Assembly (NCBI GenBank): GCA_964613665.1 | Contig: CAZTIG010000014.1 | Coordinates: forward strand, 1-64,000 | Direction: 5' to 3' | Origin: CAZQFV01 sp964613665 | GTDB taxonomy: Bacteria; Chloroflexota; Chloroflexia; DTKN01 | DNA: 64,000 nucleotides | In this document: one piece after another, positions 23,880-32,140 of the stretch | How the letters are laid out: each line of letters begins with the position of its first letter | Numbering within the stretch: position 1 is the first letter of the stretch | The notes under the pieces: generated by a model | The model's input: only the letters and a program-made list of their open reading frames with translations | Told to the model about the DNA's origin: nothing | Databases searched by the model: none | Translations under genes and position numbers: made by a program

Positions 23880-24504
23880 CGACCAGGTGATCGTCTGCGA
23901 GGGCTTGCGGACCATCCTGGGGACTGCCGCGGGGATCGAGGTGGTCGGCGTGGCCCACGACGGGGCCGAGGCCCTGGAGCTGGTGGCGCGCGCCAGGCCG
24001 GATGTCGTCCTGATGGACCTGAAGATGCCGGGCATGAACGGTGTGCAGGCGACCGCAGCCCTGCACGCGCATCACCCGGAGGTGCGGGTGCTTGTGCTGA
24101 CGACCTACGACGCCGATGAGTGGGTGCTGGACGCCATCCGCAGTGGGGCGGCCGGCTACCTGCTCAAGGACACGCCGCGCGAAGGTCTGGTAGCGGCGAT
24201 CCGCGAGGTCGCGGCCGGCCGCACACCTGTCGATCCTGCCGTCGCCGGCAAGCTCTTTGCCCGGGTGGCCCAGCCCACGCCTCCGGCCAAGACCACCCTC
24301 GCCGCCGACCTGAGCGAACGTGAGCAGGAGGTGTTGCGCCTCCTGGCACGCGGCCTGAGCAACGCCGACATCGCCGAGCGCCTGTGCCTGTCCGAGGGCA
24401 CCGTCCGGAACTATGTCTCGGCTGTCCTGTCCAAGCTGGGGGTTGCCGACCGCACCCAGGCGGCGGTGTTGGCGCTGCGGCACGGGTTGGTGGAGGAGGC
24501 CTGA
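23857..24504 (+). CDS. NarL/FixJ-family response regulator (LuxR-type HTH)
   Basis: 215 residues. Receiver domain with acidic pair DD near residue 8, phosphorylation Asp in VVLMDLKMPGMNG, and Lys in LLKDTPREGL; then a linker and a GerE/LuxR helix-turn-helix (LSEREQEVLRLLARGLSNADIA). The start GTG/ATG region at 23857 lies inside the kinase gene, so translation is coupled. Possible target sites are the repeats in front of the operon at 22507-22534. Confidence 0.92.
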   Translation: MVRVLICDDQVIVCEGLRTILGTAAGIEVVGVAHDGAEALELVARARPDVVLMDLKMPGMNGVQATAALHAHHPEVRVLVLTTYDADEWVLDAIRSGAAGYLLKDTPREGLVAAIREVAAGRTPVDPAVAGKLFARVAQPTPPAKTTLAADLSEREQEVLRLLARGLSNADIAERLCLSEGTVRNYVSAVLSKLGVADRTQAAVLALRHGLVEEA

Positions 24505-24891
24505 CACCGAGTTACCCCCAATGTGGGCGCGGCAGCCATTGCCCGCTCTCGCCTTCCTGTGCCTCTTCCACCAGTGCCTCCCTTCTGCCCCCTGGCGACA
24601 GCCCAGTCCCATCTTGCCCGGAGGTCAGTCTGGCCACGCCCTTGGCGGCCGCCTGCAACGTGCCGCACTGGAGAACACCGTCCCGGGATCTCCTGGGCCT
24701 GCCGCCCGGCGGGGAACAACACCACATCCTCCCAACATGCTCATAGTTCCCTCACAGGGTCATGGCATACTGTGCCCAGTACAGGTCATCCGGGTGGCCG
24801 CGAAGACGCGAACGGACAGCGCCTCGGGCCGCAGCGGTTCGGAGGTTAGGTCACGGTGCAGAGGACAGGACAGCTTCACAGGAGCAAGAGG
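24505..24891. other. 387-bp region without a recognisable gene
   Basis: No reading frame here shows family features. No strong promoter or long hairpin was seen. It must contain the promoter of the small membrane protein genes that follow. Confidence 0.5.
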
Positions 24892-24990
24892 ATGGGCCAG
24901 GTCGCCCCGGTGATCGCGGGCATCGTTCTGCTCATCCTGGTGATCGGACTGTGGGTTCTCCTCTGGGTGCCGTTGTGGTCCACGCGCTAG
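24892..24990 (+). CDS. 32-residue single-span membrane peptide
   Basis: Short gene with AGGAG upstream of ATG 24892. The product is MGQVAPVIAGIV followed by a hydrophobic helix (LLILVIGLWVLLWVPL) and a polar end WSTR. It is followed after 20 bp by another membrane protein gene with a strong ribosome site, so both may be co-expressed and interact. No family is known to me. Confidence 0.45.
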   Translation: MGQVAPVIAGIVLLILVIGLWVLLWVPLWSTR

Positions 24991-25010
24991 AGCGAAAAAG
25001 GAGGCAGAAG

Positions 25011-25448
25011 ATGCAGCAGCGCAGGACGATTTGGCCGTTCATTGTGGGGGTACTGGTGCTCATCGCCGTGCTGGTCCTGATCGGGCAGGCGAATGCGCGG
25101 GCCGCCTGGTCGGAGGGCTACATGATGGGCCGGCTATCGGCCGGTGCCGAAGGGGAGGCGCTATGGCCCTACATGGCTGGCTACGGGCAGCCCGCCGGGC
25201 ACTCCATCCTGCCCTGGGTGGTGGGCATCCTCCTGGTCGTCGCGGGGCTCGCGGTGGTGGGCAGGTTCCTGCGTTTCCAGGCCTGGCGGCACTGGCAGGA
25301 GGCCGGCGGGCCCGAGCGCAAGGAGGCGTGGGCCCGGCACTGGTGGCCCCATGGCCCGACGTTCCATGGGGCATGGCCCGCCCCGCCGGCCGGGCCGGCC
25401 GCCAAGGCCGAGCCCGAGGCGCAGTCAGAGAAGGAGGCGGCCCCGTAG
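25011..25448 (+). CDS. Small two-span membrane protein
   Basis: 145 residues, ATG 25011 after AAAAGGAGGC. Two hydrophobic helices: residues 7-25 (TIWPFIVGVLVLIAVLVLIG) and 62-82 (ILPWVVGILLVVAGLAVVG). The stretch between them (WSEGYMMGRLSAGAEGEALWPYMAGYG) is probably extracytoplasmic; the Trp/His/Pro-rich C-terminus ends in a charged Ala/Glu tail. No family recognised; similar short proteins occur near two-component systems in Chloroflexota, but function is unknown. Confidence 0.65.
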   Translation: MQQRRTIWPFIVGVLVLIAVLVLIGQANARAAWSEGYMMGRLSAGAEGEALWPYMAGYGQPAGHSILPWVVGILLVVAGLAVVGRFLRFQAWRHWQEAGGPERKEAWARHWWPHGPTFHGAWPAPPAGPAAKAEPEAQSEKEAAP

Positions 25449-25581
25449 AGCGCTGGGCCGGCCGGCACCCCGGGCAGAGGATAGCGGGCGCGCGGGGGCT
25501 CTGGTGAACCCCGCGCGCCCCACCTGCTTGAGGGCAGGGCCGTGGGTATCCGGATGTTCTGGCAATCCAAGGAGGGTAACC

Positions 25582-26184
25582 GTGAGAAGATTGGCCTTAC
25601 AGCACGAAAGGGTTTTCCGCGACGAGGGCTTTGCTGCGGAGTATGCCAGGAAACACCAGACCATGGCCGAGCGGTTCGGTCAGGAGTATGCCAGGAAACT
25701 GACCGCCCGTGGATTTCGGGCCGGCACGATCATCGACGTCGGCTGTGGACCGGGGGGCACGGCTATCGCTCTGGCCCGGGCCTTCCCCGACAGCGAGGTA
25801 GTGGGCATCGACCTGTCCGAGCCGCTGCTGCGGCGGGCAGAGCTGGCCGCCGAGCAGGCCGGCCTGGACAGGCGCGTTCGCTTCGAGCTGGCCGACGTGC
25901 AGCACATGCCCTACCGGGATGACACGTTCGACGCGGTGATCAACCTCAATATGGTCCATCTGGTCGAGGACCCGCGGCAGATGCTCGACGAGATCGAGCG
26001 CGTCCTGGCCCCGCAGGGCCATCTGTTCGTGGCCGATCTCAGAAGGTCCTGGCTTGGCCTACTCGAAGGCGCGATTCGGTCCGCGCTGAGCTTGCCGGAG
26101 GCGAGAGACCTCTTCGGCCAATCAGGGGTCCGCCCAGGGGCCTTTTCCAGCACGCTCCTCTGGTGGAGATTCGAGAGCGCGTAG
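25582..26184 (+). CDS. Class I SAM-dependent methyltransferase
   Basis: 200 residues from GTG 25582, preceded by AAGGAGGG. Motif I TIIDVGCGPGGTAIALA, acidic residue ending strand 2 in VVGIDLSEPLL, and motif for strand 4 FDAVINLNMVHLVEDP fit the Methyltransf_11 fold (UbiE/SmtA-like). The C-terminal part is short and carries no recognisable substrate domain. It stands alone between membrane protein genes and a two-component system; the substrate is unknown. Confidence 0.82.
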   Translation: MRRLALQHERVFRDEGFAAEYARKHQTMAERFGQEYARKLTARGFRAGTIIDVGCGPGGTAIALARAFPDSEVVGIDLSEPLLRRAELAAEQAGLDRRVRFELADVQHMPYRDDTFDAVINLNMVHLVEDPRQMLDEIERVLAPQGHLFVADLRRSWLGLLEGAIRSALSLPEARDLFGQSGVRPGAFSSTLLWWRFESA

Positions 26185-26333
26185 GCCCTGGGGCCGATCA
26201 CGGCGTTGCCCCTCTGGGTCGGCCGGAGGTGGCAGAGGCGCGGCCCCGCAGGCACCAGGGCGGGAACGCCCGGCCCGGCCAGCCGGGCGGAGGGATTTGC
26301 ATGTTCGTGGGGCTTGTGGTAAAAAGGTAGTGG

Positions 26334-27032
26334 GTGAAACAGCATATGCTGGGTACGATTCTGGTCGTGGATGACGAGCCCAAGATCGTCAAGCAGGCTC
26401 GCGACTACCTGGAGCAGGGCGGGTTCCAGGTGCTCACGGCGGGTGACGGGACGATGGCGCTGGCCCTGGCGCGCCGGGAGCGCCCCGATCTGGTCGTGCT
26501 GGACCTGAACCTGCCCTCCATGGACGGTCTGGACGTATGCCGGGCCCTGCGGCGCGAGTCGGACGTGCCCATCATCATGCTCACCGCCCGCGTTTCCGAG
26601 GCCGACCGGCTCGTCGGCCTGGAGTTGGGGGCCGACGACTACATCGTCAAGCCCTTTTCCCCGCGCGAGCTGGTGGCCCGCGTGCGGGCGGTCCTGCGCC
26701 GCGTGCGGGGCGGGGTCCACGCGCCGGGGATCGTGCGCGCCGGCGACCAGGAGATTGACCTGAACGGCCATCGTGTCACGCGGGCCGGCGAACCGGTCCA
26801 TCTCACCCGCAGCGAGTTCAACCTGCTGGCGACGCTGGCCCAACATCCCGGGCAGACCTTCACGCGCATGCAGCTGCTCGACCGGCTGTACGGCGTGGCC
26901 TACGAGGGCTACGACCGCAGCATCGACACGCACATCAAGAACCTGCGCCGCAAGATCGACCCCGACCCCTCCGCGCCGCGGTACATCCTCACCGTCTACG
27001 GGATCGGCTACCGGTTCAGCGACGAGGTATAG
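26334..27032 (+). CDS. OmpR/PhoB-family response regulator
   Basis: 232 residues. Receiver domain with DDE, phosphorylation Asp in LVVLDLNLPSMDG and Lys in YIVKPFSPREL; winged-helix DNA-binding domain with LTRSEFNLLATLAQHPGQTFTRMQLLDRLYG and the end GIGYRF. GTG 26334 is used here; ATG 26346 is an alternative start. The kinase gene starts 2 bp after its stop, so the two form an operon. Confidence 0.9.
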   Translation: MKQHMLGTILVVDDEPKIVKQARDYLEQGGFQVLTAGDGTMALALARRERPDLVVLDLNLPSMDGLDVCRALRRESDVPIIMLTARVSEADRLVGLELGADDYIVKPFSPRELVARVRAVLRRVRGGVHAPGIVRAGDQEIDLNGHRVTRAGEPVHLTRSEFNLLATLAQHPGQTFTRMQLLDRLYGVAYEGYDRSIDTHIKNLRRKIDPDPSAPRYILTVYGIGYRFSDEV

Positions 27033-27034
27033 CC

Positions 27035-28255
27035 TTGGGCAGCGAGTTCTGGAGGCATCACCGACATCGGCGGCACCCTCCGTGGATGCCGTGGGAGGAC
27101 GCGCACCGGGTTCCCCCGTGGCCGCAAGCTTCGCGGGACAAGCGGCGCTTTCTGCTGGTCCGCTTCGTGGGGGCCTTTGGCTTTGTCGCCGTGTTTGTGT
27201 GCGGCATGATGGCGGTGCTGGCCGTCCTGCTGTCGCGGCTGTTCGGCGGCAGTGGCCAGACGGCCGTGCTGGTGTGGGCCGCCGGTTCCGTGCTCCTGCT
27301 GGCGTTCTCGCTGCTGGCCGGCGCCCTGGCGGTGCGGGCGGCGCGCAACGTGGCCGTACCGCTGGCCGACGTCATGGCCGCTGCCGACGCCGTGGCCGCG
27401 GGGGACCTCAGCGTGCGGGTGCCGGAAGAGGGCCACGGTGAGTTTACCCAGCTGGCCCAGTCCTTCAACCGCATGGCGGAGGAGCTGCAGCGAGCCGACC
27501 AACAGCGACGCAACCTGACCGCGGATGTGGCCCACGAGCTGCGCACGCCGCTGCAGATCATCCAGGGCAACCTCGAGGGTGTCCTCGACGGCGTCTACGA
27601 ACCGACGGCCGCGCACATCGAGGCCACGCTGGAGGAGACACGCCTGTTGACGAGGCTGGTGGAGGACCTGCGGACGCTCTCCCTGGCCGAGGCCGGCCAG
27701 CTGCCGCTGGTCTGGGAGCAGGTGGATGTGGCCGAGCTGCTGTCCGACCTGGGCACCAGCTTCAGCGGCCAGGCCGAGGCGGCGGGGATCGACCTGCGTG
27801 TCGAGGCCGCCGGGGATGCGGCAGCGATGACCATCACCGCCGACGCCGGGCGGCTGGACCAGGTCCTGGGCAACCTGCTGGCGAACGCCCTGCGCTACAC
27901 GCCTCGTGATGGTGCGATCACTCTGCGCGCGGAACCGCTCGCGGACGGGGTGCGGGTGATCGTCCAGGATACCGGCGCGGGCGTCCCGGCCGAGGACCTG
28001 CCCTATGTCTTCGACCGGTTCTGGCGCGGCGACCGGGCCCGCTCGCACGCCGGTGGGGCGGGGAGTGGGCTGGGGCTGGCTATCGCCCGCCAGCTCGTGC
28101 AGGCCCACGGTGGTCGGATCGGCGTGGAGAGCGAAGTGGGCCGCGGGACAACCTTCACCATCGAGCTTCCGGCCCGCCGGGAGCCGTCGACCACAGACAA
28201 ACAGGAAACGAGCTCCAATCGACCACCAAGCCACAGAGGCACCACGATGGGCTGA
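27035..28255 (+). CDS. Sensor histidine kinase (HAMP-HisKA-HATPase)
   Basis: About 406 residues, TTG start at 27035 with GAGGT upstream. A His/Arg/Trp-rich cytoplasmic N-terminus is followed by two membrane helices (residues 45-70 and 78-100) with almost no periplasmic loop, a HAMP domain, HisKA with His in DVAHELRTPLQII, and HATPase with NLLANALRYTP, DTGAGVP and GSGLGLAIARQLV. The expected end is near LPARREP; the last ~20 residues run into a repeat-rich sequence and look foreign, so the 3' end may have been altered. Confidence 0.88.
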   Translation: MGSEFWRHHRHRRHPPWMPWEDAHRVPPWPQASRDKRRFLLVRFVGAFGFVAVFVCGMMAVLAVLLSRLFGGSGQTAVLVWAAGSVLLLAFSLLAGALAVRAARNVAVPLADVMAAADAVAAGDLSVRVPEEGHGEFTQLAQSFNRMAEELQRADQQRRNLTADVAHELRTPLQIIQGNLEGVLDGVYEPTAAHIEATLEETRLLTRLVEDLRTLSLAEAGQLPLVWEQVDVAELLSDLGTSFSGQAEAAGIDLRVEAAGDAAAMTITADAGRLDQVLGNLLANALRYTPRDGAITLRAEPLADGVRVIVQDTGAGVPAEDLPYVFDRFWRGDRARSHAGGAGSGLGLAIARQLVQAHGGRIGVESEVGRGTTFTIELPARREPSTTDKQETSSNRPPSHRGTTMG

Positions 28256-28337
28256 CCACCAGGGCACGAATACACCAAGAGAGTGCTGCGAAGGGCTCTT
28301 GTCGACATGGTGTCTTGGTGCCTTCGTGGTTCTGGAT
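28215..28337. repeat. Imperfect inverted repeat with ACCAC/CACCAAG units
   Basis: Segments rich in CCACCAAG, GGCACCACG and GGCACGAATACACCAAG (28215-28281) are mirrored by CTTGGTGCCTTCGTGGT (28313-28329), so the transcript could fold into a long imperfect hairpin. It covers the end of the kinase gene and part of the gap to 28414. Confidence 0.45.
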
Positions 28338-28414
28338 AGTTTCCCAGTGCCGTGTGACGGTCGGGCAGAGCTCGTCCTTCCCGGGTTCAGTGCGGGAGTG
28401 GGCAGCACTGCGTT

Positions 28415-29005
28415 CTATGGTCCTGGTCCGTGCTTCGGTCGCACCTCCGGGGCCAGCTCGTAGCGCCCCTCCCGCAGCCGCGCGATGACGCTCTCGATCC
28501 ACGCCAGTTGAGCCCGCGCATTGGCCACCCCACATTCCAGCGTCAGCAGCCAGAAGAAGAGGTCGCGCGCCGAGCCGGCGAGCTCATAGTACGGCGCGGC
28601 CTGCTCGGGGACCTGGGCGTAGACCTCCAGAAGATGGCGCAGTTGCACGGCGCCCTGCTCCAGGTGGGCCAGCACCTCCTTGTCCGAGCGCAGGCCGGAG
28701 AAAAAGACCTGGACCAGGTTGGCGCTGCGCGGTTCCTCCGGGGGGATGGGCGCGGACAGCCAGAGGAGCAGCTCCTCGCGGCCGGCCGGGGTGATGTGGT
28801 ACACCTTGCGGTCGGGCCGGTCTTCCTGGTGGATTACCTCGACCTCGGCCCACCCCTTGTCCGCCAGGCCGGCCAGTGTGCGATAGATCTGGCTCTGGTC
28901 GGCCGGCCAAAAGTGGCGCACCGAGGTGTCAAAGACCTTTTTCAGGTCATAGCCCGAGAGCGGCTTGTAGTGCAGAAATCCCAGGATGGCGTGTTCGAGG
29001 GACAT
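28415..29005 (-). CDS. PadR-family transcriptional regulator with C-terminal effector helix domain
   Basis: 196 residues: N-terminal winged helix (MSLEHAILGFLHYKPLSGYDLKKVFD, QSQIYRTLAGLADKGW, RKVYHITPAGREEL) and a long C-terminal helical Vir_act_alpha domain (QVFFSGLRSDKEVLAHLEQ, QLAWIESVIARLREG). It is the last gene of the operon that starts at 31140, 12 bp after the flavoprotein gene, so the operon probably encodes its own repressor, acting at the dyad at 31178-31227. Confidence 0.88.
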   Translation of the reverse strand: MSLEHAILGFLHYKPLSGYDLKKVFDTSVRHFWPADQSQIYRTLAGLADKGWAEVEVIHQEDRPDRKVYHITPAGREELLLWLSAPIPPEEPRSANLVQVFFSGLRSDKEVLAHLEQGAVQLRHLLEVYAQVPEQAAPYYELAGSARDLFFWLLTLECGVANARAQLAWIESVIARLREGRYELAPEVRPKHGPGP

Positions 29006-29017
29006 CGATTCCTCCCA

Positions 29018-30394
29018 TCAGGTTCCGCGCAGCACTTTCTGGTACGGCGCAACCATCCCCGCGCGGATGCGCGGGGTGAATACCCTGCGAATTGGCCCGA
29101 TGCGCAGGAGCAGCGTCAGGAACGCGCTCTGCACCCGGAGCCCCAGGTTCCACTGCGGAAAATCGTAGAGCCCCATCCGCCGGTAGGCCCGGTGGTCGGC
29201 CTGGAAGACAGCGCGCAGCCGGCCCCAAACGTCGTCGCGAAAGACCTTTAATCCCCCAACGCCGAGAAAGTTCTGCGGCTGGACGTAGCCGCGGCCGGCG
29301 TTGTCCACCAGGCGCTCTGCCAGTCCTTCCAGCAAAGCGTCGATCGCCGCCGAGTCGCCGTACTCGTCGCTGACAAAGCCGACCAGGTTAGCCTGCTGGA
29401 ACTGGGTGTAGGCCTCCATGATCTCGCGCAGGTTGGGCAGCTGGCTGAGGGGCCCGGAAATGACAAAGGCCACCTGCTTGCCGGTCAGGACGGGCGTGTG
29501 GGTGTTGAAAAAGGAGCGGTCGGAAAAGTTCTTCCAGGTCGCCGAAAGGTACCGGTCCTGGATCGTCCCGGCCAGGACCAGGATGTCGGCCGTCTTGACC
29601 TCCTGGTTGAAGAAATCGATGTAGCCGTCCCGCCCCGTGTAGGCGCACTCATAGTTGTAGCCGCAGCGCAGGCAGCCCATGCAGCCGCCCTTGATGTCGA
29701 TGTCGTGCAGGTTGATCACCTTGGTGCCGTCCAGGGCGGCGGCCAGATGCTCGACCATGCGGTGGATATTGTCCTGGCCGGGCTCCGCGTCCGTGACCAC
29801 GACGACCCTGCGGCCGCCGGCGGAGAGCCGGCGGGAAACCGGGGCCGGCGCGTAGGCGAACTGGCGCGGCTGCAGCGGCATGGAGCTGCGCGGCAGGGGG
29901 GTCCGTTTCTCGATGGCTGCGAAAAAGCCCTCGGCAAAGAGGGTCAGCTGCCGCTGTCCTTTTTCCTCCAGCAGGTCGGGCATGTCGGCGGCAAAGGCCC
30001 CGACGTACGGCATGCCCAGGTCGTCGCAGATGCCGTGGATATAGTTGTGGGCGGTATGGTCGAAAAAGTGTATGGACGTCGAGAGGGAAGCGGCGTACTT
30101 GCCCCGGAAGGCATCCTGGACGCCGCGCTCCCCGATGAGCTCGATGAACCGTTTGTAGTGGGCATGGACGAGCAGGAAGTAGAGGGGAAAGGCCCAGAGG
30201 ACCCCGTCGGCGGCGCGGACGCGGTCGAGGATCTCGTGGAAGAGCGCGGGGTCCTGCTCGATCTTGCGTATGCGCTGGGCGATGTGCACGATCTCGAGCT
30301 CGTGCTGCGGGAACACCTTCTGGATGTAGTGCACGTACTGCATGGTGACGCTGGTTTCGCCTTTGGGGCTGCCGTTGAGGACGACGATCTTCAT
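29018..30394 (-). CDS. Double flavodoxin-fold iron-sulfur flavoprotein (NADPH-dependent FMN reductase family)
   Basis: 458 residues with two flavodoxin-like units. Unit 1 (1 to about 190) starts MKIVVLNGSPKGETSVT with an FMN phosphate loop. Unit 2 (about 195 to 400) starts RRVVVVTDAEPGQDNIHR and contains C238, C241, C244, C250 in CX2CX2CX5C spacing, the compact motif of archaeal iron-sulfur flavoproteins (Isf), which bind a [4Fe-4S] and FMN. The C-terminal 60 residues are a basic amphipathic tail. AGGAGA precedes ATG 30394. It follows a membrane ferredoxin by 8 bp, so electrons probably pass from the membrane protein to the flavoprotein. The acceptor is unknown. Confidence 0.82.
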   Translation of the reverse strand: MKIVVLNGSPKGETSVTMQYVHYIQKVFPQHELEIVHIAQRIRKIEQDPALFHEILDRVRAADGVLWAFPLYFLLVHAHYKRFIELIGERGVQDAFRGKYAASLSTSIHFFDHTAHNYIHGICDDLGMPYVGAFAADMPDLLEEKGQRQLTLFAEGFFAAIEKRTPLPRSSMPLQPRQFAYAPAPVSRRLSAGGRRVVVVTDAEPGQDNIHRMVEHLAAALDGTKVINLHDIDIKGGCMGCLRCGYNYECAYTGRDGYIDFFNQEVKTADILVLAGTIQDRYLSATWKNFSDRSFFNTHTPVLTGKQVAFVISGPLSQLPNLREIMEAYTQFQQANLVGFVSDEYGDSAAIDALLEGLAERLVDNAGRGYVQPQNFLGVGGLKVFRDDVWGRLRAVFQADHRAYRRMGLYDFPQWNLGLRVQSAFLTLLLRIGPIRRVFTPRIRAGMVAPYQKVLRGT

Positions 30395-30402
30395 GGGATC
30401 TC

Positions 30403-31140
30403 CTATCGAAAGGTATAGTGAATGACATCCTTGGGGCAGGTGTCCACGCACGTCCCGCAGAGGATGCACTCGGCATGCTCCAGTTTCCCTTGCAGCACCA
30501 GGCCCATCACGTCGAGGCTCATCGGGCAGTTCCTGGTGCAGATTTTGCACGAGATACACTTGTCCTTTTCCACCCGCAGGGCCAGGGCCGGCCAGCGCAC
30601 GCGGTTGCGAATCCACCGGGCAATGATCATAAAGGGGGCCATCCAGCAGACATAGTGGCAGAATGCCCGCCGGCCGGCCGCCAGGGAAAGGATCACGATC
30701 ACGCTGGTGACGATGAAATAGATGATCAGGTAGCCGAGCATCTGCAGGGCCGACTCGAGGGGGGCGATTCCGTAGAGCGGGTCCACCGCCCGGTAGCCCC
30801 CGGCCAGGACGACCAGGGCCACGATGAGGCCGATCCACGGCACCCAGATCAACCACTTGATCCAGTCGGCGCGGCCGGTGCGGGCCGGCCTGTCCTGGGC
30901 ATAGAAGCAGGCTTCGCTCAGCCCGCCGCCCGGGCAGACCCAGCCGCACCAGGCCCGTCCCAGGAGCAGAGCGGCAAGGAAGAGGGCGCCAAAGACGAGC
31001 AGCGAGCCGTTGACGATCCCCCGGGCGGCGCTGTCCACGATGAGGTAGGGGGAGAAGAAGATAAAGGTCACGACAAAGAGCAGGAAAGAGACGAGGATGA
31101 GGATGCGGCGCAGCCGTTGGCGGGGAGCGAGTTTGGACAT
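30403..31140 (-). CDS. NapH/RsxB-like membrane 4Fe-4S protein
   Basis: 245 residues. Four to five membrane helices; membrane-side Cys motifs CGWVCPGG and CHYVCWMAP (as in NapH/CcoG-like proteins), then a cytoplasmic 2[4Fe-4S] ferredoxin with CISCKICTRNCP and CILCGTCVDTCP. Such proteins take electrons from quinol or a membrane complex and hand them to soluble partners. First gene of the operon with the double flavoprotein and PadR. Confidence 0.85.
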   Translation of the reverse strand: MSKLAPRQRLRRILILVSFLLFVVTFIFFSPYLIVDSAARGIVNGSLLVFGALFLAALLLGRAWCGWVCPGGGLSEACFYAQDRPARTGRADWIKWLIWVPWIGLIVALVVLAGGYRAVDPLYGIAPLESALQMLGYLIIYFIVTSVIVILSLAAGRRAFCHYVCWMAPFMIIARWIRNRVRWPALALRVEKDKCISCKICTRNCPMSLDVMGLVLQGKLEHAECILCGTCVDTCPKDVIHYTFR

Positions 31141-31177
31141 CAGAACCTCCTGGGCGAGTCGGCGAGCCAGCCTCCGA

Positions 31178-31253
31178 TATAGGAGCGGTACTTTATATGA
31201 CTATTCCCATATAGTACGAGTCCTATAATATCATGCGACCGGGCATTTGTCAA
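31178..31253 (-). promoter_or_regulatory. Promoter plus 50-bp dyad operator of the napH-like/flavoprotein/padR operon
   Basis: Minus-strand TTGACA (31248-31253), 17 bp, TATTAT (31225-31230). Overlapping the -10 and start of transcription is a long dyad, 31178-31227: TATAGGA, 3 bp, GTACT on the left and AGTAC, 3 bp, TCCTATA on the right, with inner arms ATATG and CATAT. This fits binding of the PadR protein encoded at the end of the operon. Confidence 0.65.
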
Positions 31254-31450
31254 GCGGGTTGCAAGAGGCAGGAGGCAGGGGGCAAGATGGGGCGGTACCA
31301 GGTTGCAAGTTCCAGGTTACAGGTTGCCCATGGCTGGCCCCGCGCTGGAATGGGGTTGGGGCGGGGGCCAGGTTGCAGGTTGTCCAGGGGCGACCCTGTG
31401 CCGGCATGGGGCTGGGGTGGTGAAAAAAGGTTGCCGGTTGGCAGGTTCCA
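31254..31450. repeat. CAGGTTGCA-type low-complexity repeats
   Basis: Degenerate copies of CAGGTTGCAAG, CCAGGTTACAGGTTG and CAGGTTGCAGGTTG, with purine-rich spacers, fill the space between the two divergent promoters. No coding features. Confidence 0.5.
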
Positions 31451-31473
31451 GCGCCCTATTTGTCTGGCTGCCC

Positions 31474-31521
31474 TTGACAAATCCGAATATACATGGTATA
31501 ATATACGCGCTTGTATATTCG
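31474..31521 (+). promoter_or_regulatory. Promoter with flanking inverted repeat operator (padR gene at 31538)
   Basis: TTGACA (31474-31479), 17 bp, TATAAT (31497-31502). A perfect 10-bp inverted repeat, CGAATATACA (31484-31493) and TGTATATTCG (31512-31521), brackets the -10 box. A further half-site TTGTATATTC lies at 32109-32118 before the next gene. This is a typical autoregulatory PadR layout. Confidence 0.7.
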
Positions 31522-31537
31522 TGTATGGAGGCTGGTG

Positions 31538-32077
31538 GTGACAACGCGACTGGTGATCCTGGGGCTGCTGCGGGAGCGGCCGCTCCACGGGTACGAGCTC
31601 AAACAGACCATCGAGGAGCACATGGGCGATTGGACGTCGATCGCTTTCGGCTCGATCTATTTCGCCCTGGGCAAGCTGAGCGAGGAGGGCTTGGTCGAAC
31701 AGGTGGCGACCGAGCAAGAGGGGCGCCGGCCATCGCGCACCATCTACCAGATCACTGCGGCCGGCCGGGAGGAGTTCCTGCGCCTGCTGCGCCAGGTGTG
31801 GCGGGACGTGGAAAGACACTACTATGCCATCGACATCGGGCTGGCCTTCATGGCGGCCCTGCCGTTGAAGGAGATCAAGGACTACCTGCAGGGGCGCGTG
31901 GCCGAGTTGGAGGAGATCATCGCGCACGTGACGTCGCACCGGGCGGAGCAGATGGCCCGGCCCGAGGTGCCCCGCGCGGCGGGAGCGGTCTTCGACCACG
32001 GCCTGGCCCACTTCCGCGCCGAGCTGGACTGGACGCGGGAACTGCTGGCCCAGGTAGAGCGGGGGGAGTATCCTTGA
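31538..32077 (+). CDS. PadR-family transcriptional regulator with C-terminal helical domain
   Basis: 179 residues from GTG 31538 (GGAGG 6 bp upstream; GTG 31535 is the alternative). Winged helix: TRLVILGLLRERPLHGYELKQTIE, FGSIYFALGKLSEEGLV, SRTIYQITAAGREEF; then a Vir_act_alpha-type dimerisation domain (GLAFMAALPLKEIKDYLQGRV, FRAELDWTRELLAQ). Not closely similar to the regulator at 28415. Its promoter carries a symmetric site that it likely binds; the methyltransferase gene 63 bp downstream is preceded by another half-site. Confidence 0.87.
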   Translation: MTTRLVILGLLRERPLHGYELKQTIEEHMGDWTSIAFGSIYFALGKLSEEGLVEQVATEQEGRRPSRTIYQITAAGREEFLRLLRQVWRDVERHYYAIDIGLAFMAALPLKEIKDYLQGRVAELEEIIAHVTSHRAEQMARPEVPRAAGAVFDHGLAHFRAELDWTRELLAQVERGEYP

Positions 32078-32140
32078 GTCTTCTTCTTTTTTGCCCCATG
32101 ATTCCAGATTGTATATTCTACCTTTAGCAGGAGGAAGACG

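Noticed and set aside
31254..31450. Short repeated units as a CRISPR array
   Set aside because: Units are degenerate, differ in length and have no regular unique spacers or cas genes.
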